64,000 nucleotides of DNA. Origin: Ichthyophis bannanicus (Eukaryota; Chordata; Amphibia; Gymnophiona; Ichthyophiidae). The notes beneath the pieces are model-generated. The model was given only the letters and a program-made list of their open reading frames with translations, was not told the DNA's origin and made no database searches. The position numbers and the translations under genes were made by a program. The stretch covers positions 514,654,686 through 514,718,685 of the forward strand of contig CM066037.1 in NCBI GenBank assembly GCA_033557465.1. Reading direction: 5' to 3'. Positions within the stretch are counted from its first letter, which is position 1, and each line of letters begins with the position of its first letter. Of this stretch, positions 52,805 to 61,937 are shown one piece after another.

Positions 52805-52885
52805 AAATAACCCCACTGTGGGTTTGAACCCATGACCTCTGGCTTCACAGGCAGTGAAGTAACCATTGGGTTACAGCTCTATAGC
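52805..52885 (-). repeat. tRNA-like module in E2 (3)
   Basis: Minus strand: GTAACCCAATGGTTACTTCA and a perfect B box TGGGTTCAAACCCA. Confidence 0.55.
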
Positions 52886-54883
52886 TGCAAGCAAGCCCCT
52901 GGCTGGCTGCAGAGAGCCTGCACGTCACCACACAGACAGTCTGCTGTGGTCACCAGGATAGGGTTAGCCCACCCGTACCAATGATGCACTGCACATGCAA
53001 ATCAGCTGTCCACAGATAAACACAAGATGGGGTATGCACCCCCACAGCACCTCGGCCTGGTAGGGGGAAGTGACCATGTGCACCCCCACAGCACCTCGGC
53101 CTGGTAGGGGGTACTGACCGTGTGTTTTACTGGCACAGAGTAGCTACACACCGTCACATTGTGCGGGTACTGCGCTCACCCTGAGGGTGCGGTAAGGCGC
53201 ACAGCACCAGGTCCACAGCACCTTCCATGGCTGAAAGAGGCCATGCTGGAGGTCCAAAGCAGTGTTAATGTGTGAGATAGGTAGTTTCTGCAGAAACACC
53301 TTGGATATCTCTGTCTGTCTCAGTCAGGTGTATCCCCTATGGACCCCTAGGAGGATTATGTACCACCACCACCACCCTCCTCCTCCAGGGCTGAGGGTGG
53401 TAAACAGGGTCTCCCATCAACAGATCTACATTCTACCTCCCTGCAATGGTGGCAGTAGAGGGGACTATCAACCCCGATCCTGCTGGGGAACAGACACCCT
53501 ACAGGGCAGTCAATGCAGCTCTGTACACATCCATAATGCAATAGCAGACAGATATTAGGCTTGGATATGCTAAGCTGCACCCCAACACTATCTGACATTC
53601 TCCTGCAGCAAGCCTTCAGCCGCTGCACCCTGCAAGCCACTCCATCAAGACACATACCAGCTGCAAACAGTCTACTAGCTAGTCCATAGTGCATGCTCCT
53701 GGTGGAAATGCATGCACCCAGAACTGGGATGTCAGCATACACAACAAGCAGATAAATCAGTGACTGGGCCCCAAAATGAAACCCATAAATATCACATGAG
53801 AGAAATACTATATAGCACTATGGGGGTGCCTAGCCATGCTGTGGTCACTGCACAGTCAGGGTGAGAGTGATCTCCCAGCAGGACATACTGAGGTCATCCT
53901 GTCTGTGTAGGTGGTGGCCAGGCACTAAAATGTCCCAGCCAGTGCCCTATGCCCTGTGCAGTTGCATCCTGGCCAGGTCACCCTGTCCGGGCTATACCCA
54001 TGGTACCTTGCTCCTCATTATGCACATTGTCAGGCCAATACTGGCAACAGTGCTGGCAGTGTGGGCTGTGGAAGGTGTTTGCAGCCACCACACACTGTAT
54101 AGACAGACACACACTCCCACACCTATGCCAGCATTGTGCTACTATAGAGGTGTTTAGCAGCCCTGACCACCACACCAGTCCTGGGCACAGTACAGGCATG
54201 GATATGCTACGCAATACGGTTGGGGGTCACTCCCCAGGGTGGTAAACACTGTCAGAGACCAGACCTGAAGCACACACCGCAGACATCAGAAAGATTGTTA
54301 TGATGGAGCTCAATGAGCAAACTGTGCTTAACGTAGGACTTGCCATCTGCCAGTAATCATAGGAAACGTTTGATAGGTGTGTACCATATACCCAGATGTA
54401 GGGTGGCATTGCTAAGGTATGCAAGTGCTAGTATTGGGAGATGCACGCAGGGCCCAATGTCCTGCCTCTCCAGGAGGCATTAGCCAATGGGGCCTGTGGG
54501 TGTGGGTGTGTCTGCCCCTGTTGGCTGCTGCTTTACGGCAGAGGTTCCCAACTCCAGTCCTGGTGTGCCAAACACTGTTCGGGTTTTCATGCTGTCCCTC
54601 ATTAATATGCATGAGATACATCTGCATACCATGGGGGTGGTGCATAGATATGCAGCACAGGCATCTTTATTAGAGGCAGCATGGAACCTGAATGGTGTTT
54701 GGCCCTCCAGGACTGCATTTGGGAGACTCTGCTCTAGGTAATGCGGCTGTTTATGGTGTCTGTGCTCGGTGGGGTAAAATATAGGCGTATTAACCATGCG
54801 TATGTTCTCTGCAATAAAGGTTTGTCCTTACTATCACGGTTTAGTTGTGGGAAAAATATGTGGACTGGATTGGAAGTAGCCCC

Positions 54884-54960
54884 AGCTGGGCTTTGAACCT
54901 GTGACCTTCTGGTCCTAAAGGCACTGGCTGTGTCCGCTGCACCACCGTCTTAGCACGAAA
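54884..54960 (-). repeat. tRNA-like module in E2 (4)
   Basis: Minus strand: GGTGGTGCAGCGGACACAGC and CACAGGTTCAAAGCCCAGC, almost the same as 43818 and 55330. Confidence 0.55.
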
Positions 54961-55329
54961 ACAGTGCATTCCCTGGGGAGTCCATGGCTGTTTGTCAGAC
55001 AGGGCCTGTCTGTTGGAGTGCACTGCACCCACGTGAAGGGGGCTAGGCCACCGTCTGCTGTGGGCAGCAGCCACTGTCCCCTCCACCAACGGTACCCCTC
55101 CACCATGCTGACATGGCCTTATATTGGTGACAGCATCACAGCTAAATGATATGTGGCCCTCCAGGACTGCATTGAGGGGACTGTGGTCTAGGTAATGCGC
55201 ATGTTTCTGGTGTCTGTGCTCTGTAGGGTACAATAGAGGTGTTTGGACCATGCTTATGTTATCTGCAAAAAAGGTTGGTCTTTACTATCATGGTTTAGTG
55301 GTGGGTAAAATATGGGGATTGGGTTTGCA

Positions 55330-55412
55330 GGAGCCCCAGCTGGGACTTGAACTGGTGATCTTTTGTTCCTGAACATACTGTGTGTGTTCACTGCACCACA
55401 CTGTGGCCACAG
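55330..55412 (-). repeat. tRNA-like module in E2 (5)
   Basis: Minus strand: GTGTGGTGCAGTGAACACAC and ACCAGTTCAAGTCCCAGC. It is about 450 bp from module 4, with shared flanks (GGGTAAAATATGGGGATTGG-like), so the pair arose by local duplication. Confidence 0.55.
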
Positions 55413-55565
55413 AGACAGTGCAGTCTCTGGAGATAGGAAACCTGGCCAAAGAAATCAGAAACTCTGCTCTGCACAATTTCACTGTGGGCTCATTCACCTT
55501 GTATGGAGACAAAAGGACAAATAAACATTAGAAATGGCCTCGAAAAAAAGGGAAATAAAACATAA

Positions 55566-55750
55566 CCAAGCTGGGCAAGAGTGATATCAATGGGCAACAG
55601 TAAAAAACACTCCCAGGAAAGCTCCAAAAAAAAGAGATTTTTGGAAGGGTCTACGGAGCGTAGACCCTTCCAAAAATCATTTCCTTTTTTTGGAGCTTTC
55701 CTGGGAGTGTTTTTTATTGTTGCCCATTGATATCACTATTGCCCAGCTGG
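55566..55750. repeat. Near-perfect 185-bp palindrome
   Basis: The arms CCAAGCTGGGCAAGAGTGAT and ATCACTATTGCCCAGCTGG extend through CACTCCCAGGAAAGCTCC to a centre near 55653 with CTACGGAGCGTAGA. Only a few mismatches are visible by eye. It is a foldback MITE or single-copy hairpin inside E2. Confidence 0.88.
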
Positions 55751-56215
55751 ATTATAATTTTTTAGAATTTTAGTGTGGTCATTTTCTGTTTTTATTTGCT
55801 ATTTTGTTCTGTACACATGTATCACGCTGCTCACGTTTTGTAGGTTTCCCTGGTTTTGCTGTACATTGCTGACAGAAATGGTTTCTCTTCCCTTTAAATC
55901 GGCTCTACCGCGAGGTTTTCACTCGCGGTATTTTTTTAGTTGAATTCCAGCCCCGCTCCTGTGCGGGGAGCCTCTCCCCTCCCACTCTCCACCCATTGAC
56001 CCCGTCCCTCCACCCCTCGGGAGCCTTCCTCCGCCCTCAGAATGCCTTTCCACGCCTCTATCGCACATCAGCGCGCCACGCACTTGTGCGGGCCCGTTAG
56101 TGCAGCGCGCACGTGTGCGGGGCACAAAAACGCACTATTAGCGTGCGCTAAGGTACCTTAGCGCACGCTCAAGTGCGCCCTGCACAATTGCGCGGTTTAG
56201 TAAACATACCCCTAA

Positions 56216-57374
56216 GTCCAGATTGGAATAAAATTATACTAATATTTACATATAAATAAAAAAGCAATAATAAAATATAATAAAACATGAAAATAGAAAT
56301 GAGAATGAAAACGTCATAAACCACTGGAGACCACCACTGATACTATAAAATTATATACATAGTGGAAGGGCAATGCGACAAATACGAGAAAATCAAAACA
56401 TTGAAAAGATAAAAATGAACCACCAATACATAGACTGTAATCCCTTGGATAGTTAAAAAAAAAAATAGGATTCTCCGTAACAGCAAATCCATGATAATAT
56501 GCCCCAAGGGAGGAATAGAAAAAGTGGGGACAAATGGTGTACAAAGCCTCATATATCCCAATAATGCCTTATAATAATATCTCATATACATACTCATACA
56601 TGTGTTATGTCTCTCCAGATTTGTGTAAATGGCTAATGTCTTACAGAACGTTAGAAGGAATATCACTTTTACCAACAACCACCATATAACCAATGTTTAT
56701 ATAAAAAAAGGGGAAGTGTAGCTGTCTCAGTAAATAACCATACGAAAGGCAGGCACATAGTTAAAAAATGGCATGCTCGAAATCGTGGCTGCATTGTTAC
56801 AAAAATATACTATGGAACTCAAGCCGACTCATGCTGAATATTTTGAGGACAGAGTTAATGTGGTAACTTAAATGTAAACCAGATTAACCAGTAATCAATG
56901 TTCATATTTGTGTTTGAAAAAATATATCAGCTAGCAGGCACATAGAGAGAGAACACTCAAAATCGTGGTTACAGTCAGAAAGCCATATTGCACAACTCAA
57001 GTCTGCTTGTGCTGGGTATTATGAGAACAGAGCAAATATGACAAATTAAATATAAATCAAACTTACCAGCGATCAATGCTCACTGTAAATCTAAAAAAAA
57101 ATGCCAGTCGGTGAGACTTCATAGGATATTCTAGAAAGTCCCCATTATTAATAAATTACAAGTAAAAAAAACACACTATTGTGAATTAAGAAAGACCCAA
57201 GAAAGGAGAACTTGCCTGAACAGCACCCAAAACAATCATGCATTCTAGACTAGTTCATAAACGGGTTTGCATGCCAACCTCTGAACTATTTAAGTACTGC
57301 TTTGTGGCGCCAAAACAACTTAAGGTGGAATGGAGTAAAAGAGACAAGTAGATGATAGTACGCACAAGTCAGTT
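56216..57374. other. AT-rich segment between E2 and E3, with tandem duplication
   Basis: No gene. It may be the continuation of PLE segment C across the E2 insertion. It includes the 184-bp tandem pair at 56740-57110. Confidence 0.45.
56740..57110. repeat. Two tandem copies of a ~184-bp unit
   Basis: GCAGGCACATAG, CTCAAAATCGTGG/CTCGAAATCGTGG, AACTCAAG and ACCAGxxATCAATGxTCA recur in the same order at about 56747 and 56931. Confidence 0.8.
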
Positions 57375-57757
57375 TTAGGGGTATGTTTACTAAAGGGCAG
57401 TAAAGGAGCAAGTGTGCCGTTAATGTGTGTTATTGGTGCCAGTGAGAGGTTAATGCCACAGAAAGCGTCGATAATGCTGAATTAATATGTGTAAGTGGTG
57501 CCTTTAGTATTAAAGTGAAAGGAGGTGGAGAGTGGGCATTAATGGGGCAGAGAGTGGGCAGGGATAGGGTGTTCTCCTTTAATGCCGGGTTGTGTTACTG
57601 TGCATTAGAGCTCTCAGCGCTGTGAACCCTAACGTCATGTGAAAGCTCATTGTAAGGGCTATTTCTGAGAGGAGAGAGCCTATTTCAATCTATGTGATGT
57701 GCTCCACCCACCAGAGTTCCCAAATTAATGATAGTAGTGCTCCATTGGCAGCAACAG

Positions 57758-58090
57758 CAGTTATAAACCAAATATCCAAACCTGGCTATAAGATATTTAA
57801 CTGCCCTCACCCTAACAAAAGAGGAGGAGGTGTCCTAATTCTTGCCAGAGCCTCCCTACTTCTAACAAATACATCGCAAACTGCATCCGAGGGCATCGAC
57901 ATACTCAAAGTTGAAAACAAAACAATGTCCATCTGTCTAATCTACAGGCCCCCCGCTTCACATCACGAAACCCTGGCTACCACACTGGAAACCATATCAG
58001 CCACAGCAATCAAAAAACGTCGGATTATCCTGGGTGACCTAAATCTACCATCAGTCCCCCCCCCCTGCAAGCAGGCACTTTCCTTGAAGC
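57758..58090 (+). pseudogene. L2 endonuclease N-terminal fragment
   Basis: It encodes HPNKRGGGVLILARASLL, ICLIYRPPA and RRIILGDLNLPS, APE endonuclease motifs missing only the N-terminal strands. The frame is left at a C-run at 58058-58066, after which the domain continues in the ORF beginning 58092. Confidence 0.87.
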
Positions 58091-58091
58091 C

Positions 58092-60461
58092 ATGGACCAA
58101 CTCGGATACGACCAAATTATTCAAGAGGCCACTCATAACAAAGGCAACACTCTAGACATGGTATTCATATCACCCGAACGTCAGCAAAATGAAGTACAAA
58201 AACCTGAAACTCGAATAACTCAGGTGCCTTGGTCAGACCATTGTCAAATAGAATTCTCAATTCACCTACCCTCTATACTGGACCAATCACAAACTGGTCC
58301 AACAACACATCTCCAAAGAAGGTTCCAAAAATTCAACAGGGAAACCTTTGCAACATCCATAACATCACACTTTGACCAAGAACACACGGACCTCGAAACT
58401 CTGGTTGACCTATGGAACTCAGGAATCGAAGCAGCAGCAAGACCAACCTGGAAAGCCGCAAACAACTCAAATAAAACCAGAACTGAACCCTGGTACTCTA
58501 CAACACTAAGCAGAATGAAGAAGGAACTACGTAAACTGGAAAAAAACTGGAGAAAAACCCAGGCCGTAGAACGCAAACAGGAATACCTAACACTCCTCAC
58601 GAAATACAAGAACGAGGTCAACATGGCAAAAAAGACACACCACACTAACTTACTCAATAAAGCGCTTAATAGACCCAGAGAACTTTTTGAACTTGTGAAA
58701 TCCCTCACCAAATCATCCCAAGACATTGACTATACTAACGCAATAAAGGCCCAAACACTAGCGGATCATTATGCTAAGAAGCTAAACCCAAAAACACTCA
58801 CCCACACCAAACAAGACTCTGTTGTAGACACCACCTCACCAAAAGCAATCACATCCACAAACGCAGAGCGAAACGCGGAATGGGGTGCTTTCCATCATAT
58901 CGAAGACCGACAAATTATAAACATAGTCACCAATTTGAACACCACAACCTCCCCCCTCGACCCTTGCCCAGCAGCCTGGATCAAAGCAACAAAGAATGAA
59001 ATTGCACAACCTATCTCCCTCATTGTAAACCAATCCCTCCAACAAGGTTCTATGCCAACGCAACTCAAAAGATCACTCATAAGGCCCATCTTAAAAAACA
59101 AAACACTCAGCAAAAGCGATCCAACATCCTATCGCCCAATCTCGAGCATATCCTTCCTAGCCAAGATCATCAAAAAGGCGGTCCAACAACAGTTGCAGGA
59201 CCACATCGACGACAGGAAAGCCTTAGACATGCATCAATATGGTTTCCATCAGCATCATGGAGTGGAAACCCTACTTATAGCACTCCTTGACAACCTCCTC
59301 AAGGGCCTCGAAAACAAAAGCAAGATGTTCATACTCATATTTATCGACGTATCTGCTGCATTCGATACAGTACACCACCCTACTCTCATAAGCCGTCTCA
59401 CATCCATAGGTACAACAGGGACCCCACTAAAGTGGTTCTCATCATACATTTCAAATAGAATGCAACAGGTCCAATTCAACGACGAAAAAGCCGATGCCTT
59501 TCCCCAAACCCAAGGCATTCCTCAAGGCTCAGCACTCTCCTCCCTCCTATTCAATTTGTACATAGAGCCGGTTTGCGAAATCTCTCAGAAGCACGAGATC
59601 AGTTATCACATTTATGCAGACGATCTAATGCTTTATACTCAACTTGACATAAACCAACCGAGCTACACCCAACTGGAAGATTGCCTCAACATGCTCCAAA
59701 CCTGGTTGCAACAAAACAACATGGCGATAAACCACAAAAAAACTGAGGTGATGTTCATCTCCAAGAAAACAGACTTCATCCCACCTACCACAGTCACCCT
59801 TAACAACAACGTCTATCACACTAAGCCCGAAATAAAATACCTAGGGGTACTACTGGATAGCAACCTACGAATGGATAAACACCTCCGGGCAACAAACCGA
59901 GTCATATTCCATAAATTAAAAGTTCTTCAACCGCTCCGTAATATCATTGATCAATCCGACTTCAGAACAGTGGCACAAGCTCTCATCATCCCCCACCTGG
60001 ACTACTGCAACGCCATTCTACAAGGCCTTCCAAAGAACACAATAAATATCTTGCAAATGGCCCAAAACGTGGCTGCTAGAATCATCATGAAAAAAGGCGT
60101 CACCGAGCACATCACTCCAGTACTAATTGAACTGCATTGGCTTCCCGTTGCTGCCCGCATCATATACAAAATACTAGTAACCACTTTTAAACTCATTCAT
60201 AACATAGCTCCATCATACCTCACCAACCTAATAACCATCCAACCACCCAACAGAAGCAGAAGGACCGTAAACCTCAACATTCTCTGCGTCCCGAACAGCA
60301 TAAGAACTGTCAAAGCAGAAACAAGCAACAGATCATTCTCATACGCAGCACCACTTCTCTGGAACCAGCTGCCTCACGAACTACGATTAACAAACGACTT
60401 GAAAGACTTTAGAAAAAAGCTCAAAACTCACCTTTTTCAGGCTCATTACAATCTGACCTAG
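58092..60461 (+). CDS. L2 ORF2: endonuclease end, RT and C-terminal domain
   Basis: 789 open codons. The endonuclease ends with GNTLDMVFISPE and VPWSDHCQIEF (SDH near residues 47-50). A linker with RELFELVKSLTKS and INIVTNLNTTTSPLDPCPAAW precedes the RT: PTSYRPISSISFLAKIIKKA, HQHHGVETLLIALLDN, FIFIDVSAAFDTVHH-like FILIFIDVSAAFDTV, QGIPQGSALSSLLFNLYIEP and HIYADDLMLY (catalytic, near residues 507-510). The C-terminal part has IKYLGVLLDSNL, LIIPHLDYCNAILQGLP, ELHWLPVAARI and LWNQLPHELRLTNDL. The start codon is not the natural start; the frame would be fused to the endonuclease in an intact element. The RT is apparently undamaged. Confidence 0.93.
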   Translation: MDQLGYDQIIQEATHNKGNTLDMVFISPERQQNEVQKPETRITQVPWSDHCQIEFSIHLPSILDQSQTGPTTHLQRRFQKFNRETFATSITSHFDQEHTDLETLVDLWNSGIEAAARPTWKAANNSNKTRTEPWYSTTLSRMKKELRKLEKNWRKTQAVERKQEYLTLLTKYKNEVNMAKKTHHTNLLNKALNRPRELFELVKSLTKSSQDIDYTNAIKAQTLADHYAKKLNPKTLTHTKQDSVVDTTSPKAITSTNAERNAEWGAFHHIEDRQIINIVTNLNTTTSPLDPCPAAWIKATKNEIAQPISLIVNQSLQQGSMPTQLKRSLIRPILKNKTLSKSDPTSYRPISSISFLAKIIKKAVQQQLQDHIDDRKALDMHQYGFHQHHGVETLLIALLDNLLKGLENKSKMFILIFIDVSAAFDTVHHPTLISRLTSIGTTGTPLKWFSSYISNRMQQVQFNDEKADAFPQTQGIPQGSALSSLLFNLYIEPVCEISQKHEISYHIYADDLMLYTQLDINQPSYTQLEDCLNMLQTWLQQNNMAINHKKTEVMFISKKTDFIPPTTVTLNNNVYHTKPEIKYLGVLLDSNLRMDKHLRATNRVIFHKLKVLQPLRNIIDQSDFRTVAQALIIPHLDYCNAILQGLPKNTINILQMAQNVAARIIMKKGVTEHITPVLIELHWLPVAARIIYKILVTTFKLIHNIAPSYLTNLITIQPPNRSRRTVNLNILCVPNSIRTVKAETSNRSFSYAAPLLWNQLPHELRLTNDLKDFRKKLKTHLFQAHYNLT

Positions 60462-61116
60462 ACAGTGACCGCCTTCTACTATCACTGCTTCAAAATGGCT
60501 CTGACCGTATGACAAGGACAACTACAATTTCGTTCCTGTAATATTGTGTATATGTATATATCAAAGCACACCCCCACTCACTCAATCAAATGTATATATG
60601 TAAGCACATCCACATCCACTCAATCAAATGTATATTCCACTGATCTGTGTGCTGTGCTGAGTGCGAATCCGTATTCAATCAAATTGTATATCATGCAAAT
60701 TACTGTACTGTACAGTCCATCCTGATCTGTGAAGTAAACCGCTGCTGATCGTAGGAAGTAGCGGTATACAAATGTGTACTAAATAAAAAAATAAAAATGG
60801 TGCCCCATGAAGGCAATATGTTGTTGGTGCCAAATCGGCAAAGGAGGTATCATGTGGATGATGCAGTCCACTAAGCTGACAAGGCTGCTACCTAGGGTGA
60901 ACATCTGTGATGTCTGTTAGGACACCACTGTGACAGTGGCACTAAACATACATGCTGCCGCAGTCAAAAGGACGTCATGCCACTCCCACTGCCAACATGC
61001 TGCCGTGTCAGCATTGTGTGAGGGTAGGGTGGCGGTCGCAGCAGCTGCTGATGAAATCTCTGTCCCAGCCCTGTGTGTCAGTTGCAACACTGCAGTTTCC
61101 ACTGTCAGTGGGATCA

Positions 61117-61933
61117 ACTAAATCTTTTCAACTAGCCCAATTATTTCACCTATATTTGATTTTTGTCGGATCGTTTGCCCTGAGGGGGAACCTTCCCTAC
61201 CTCGTAGCAAACCCTCCTTTTTATCTTTTTTTTTAAAAGAGCGCACTCACTCTTTTACCCACCGAGGCAAAATTACATAGTAATACTCAGTAAATCGAGA
61301 GAAAGTAGATTCAAAGTATATTCAGTGTATTCAACTTAACTTAGGGTCCACGATTCCCAGCCTTCAGCAATAGGACTTTCATCCACAGTACTAGTGGAGC
61401 AATCTGTTCAATTGCTGTCTCCCGACACTAACAGCGTAGTCCATTATAGTTATATAGCTGTGTAGTGGAATGCTGTGGTCCGCAAAATATGATGAATTCT
61501 TTGTTTATTTAACTTCCTATTTCTCGAATTCGCTCATTGTAAACAAATATCTCATAAAGACGCATGTGGAGATGTACACAATGCCGTAATTTCAGACCAT
61601 GAAACTCCTAGTCCTTCTTCAAGCAAATTACGTCAGATCGAACAGATTGCTCCACTAATACTGTGTATGAAAGTCCTTTTGCTGAAGGCTGGGAATCGTG
61701 GACCCTAAGTTAAGTTGAATACACTGAATATACTTCCGATCTATCTTTCTCTCGATTTACTGAGGATTATTATGTAATTTTGCCTCGGTGGGTAAAAGGG
61801 TGAGTGCGCTCTTTTTAAAAAAAAGATAAAAAGGAGGGTTTGCTATAAGAGAGGGAAGGTTCCCCCTCAGGGCAGACAATCCAACAAAAATCAAATATAG
61901 GTGAAATAATTGGGCTAGTTGAAAAGATTTAGT
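61117..61933. mobile_element. Inverted-repeat element with ~295-bp arms
   Basis: Arms 61117-61410 and 61640-61933 are nearly identical reverse complements. Both start ACTAAATCTTTTCAACTAGC and include GGGGGAACCTTCC and ACCGAGGCAAAATTACATA. The 230-bp spacer has no coding frame. It lies exactly between truncated E3 and a truncated CR1, so neither flank gives a clean duplication. A PLE terminal pair, like element A, is one possibility. Confidence 0.75.
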
Positions 61934-61937
61934 TTAT

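Larger units (their letters stand above)
51760..56212. mobile_element. Large Harbinger-like DNA element E2
   Basis: The inverted termini GGGGTATGTTTACTAAA (51760) and TTTAGTAAACATACCCC (56196-56212) are flanked by TAA (51757-51759 and 56213-56215). The element is 4.45 kb with no transposase. It is GC-rich near both ends (TGCGCACATTAGCGC-like repeats) with AAGGCACC strings at 52140-52740 and at least five tRNA-like modules. It is full-length and not nested by other large elements. Confidence 0.75.
57758..60797 (+). mobile_element. L2-clade LINE, nearly full ORF2
   Basis: 5'-truncated within the endonuclease, otherwise the best preserved LINE in the window. ORF2 runs to 60461. A 3' UTR of about 330 bp ends in GTAAACCGCTGCTGATCG, AGTAGCGGTATACAAATGTG and AAATAAAAAAATAAAA at 60797. 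The empty target can be inferred from E1 near 43240. Confidence 0.92.
57378..61116. mobile_element. Harbinger-like element E3, right end missing, with nested L2
   Basis: The left terminus GGGGTATGTTTACTAAA follows TTA (57375-57377). The segment 57705-57757 (GATAGTAGTGCTCCATTGGC) matches E1 at 43215-43250. An L2 is inserted at 57758-60797, after which GTGCCCCATGAAGG-type sequence continues to 61116. No right terminal repeat is present; an inverted-repeat element starts at 61117. Confidence 0.6.
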
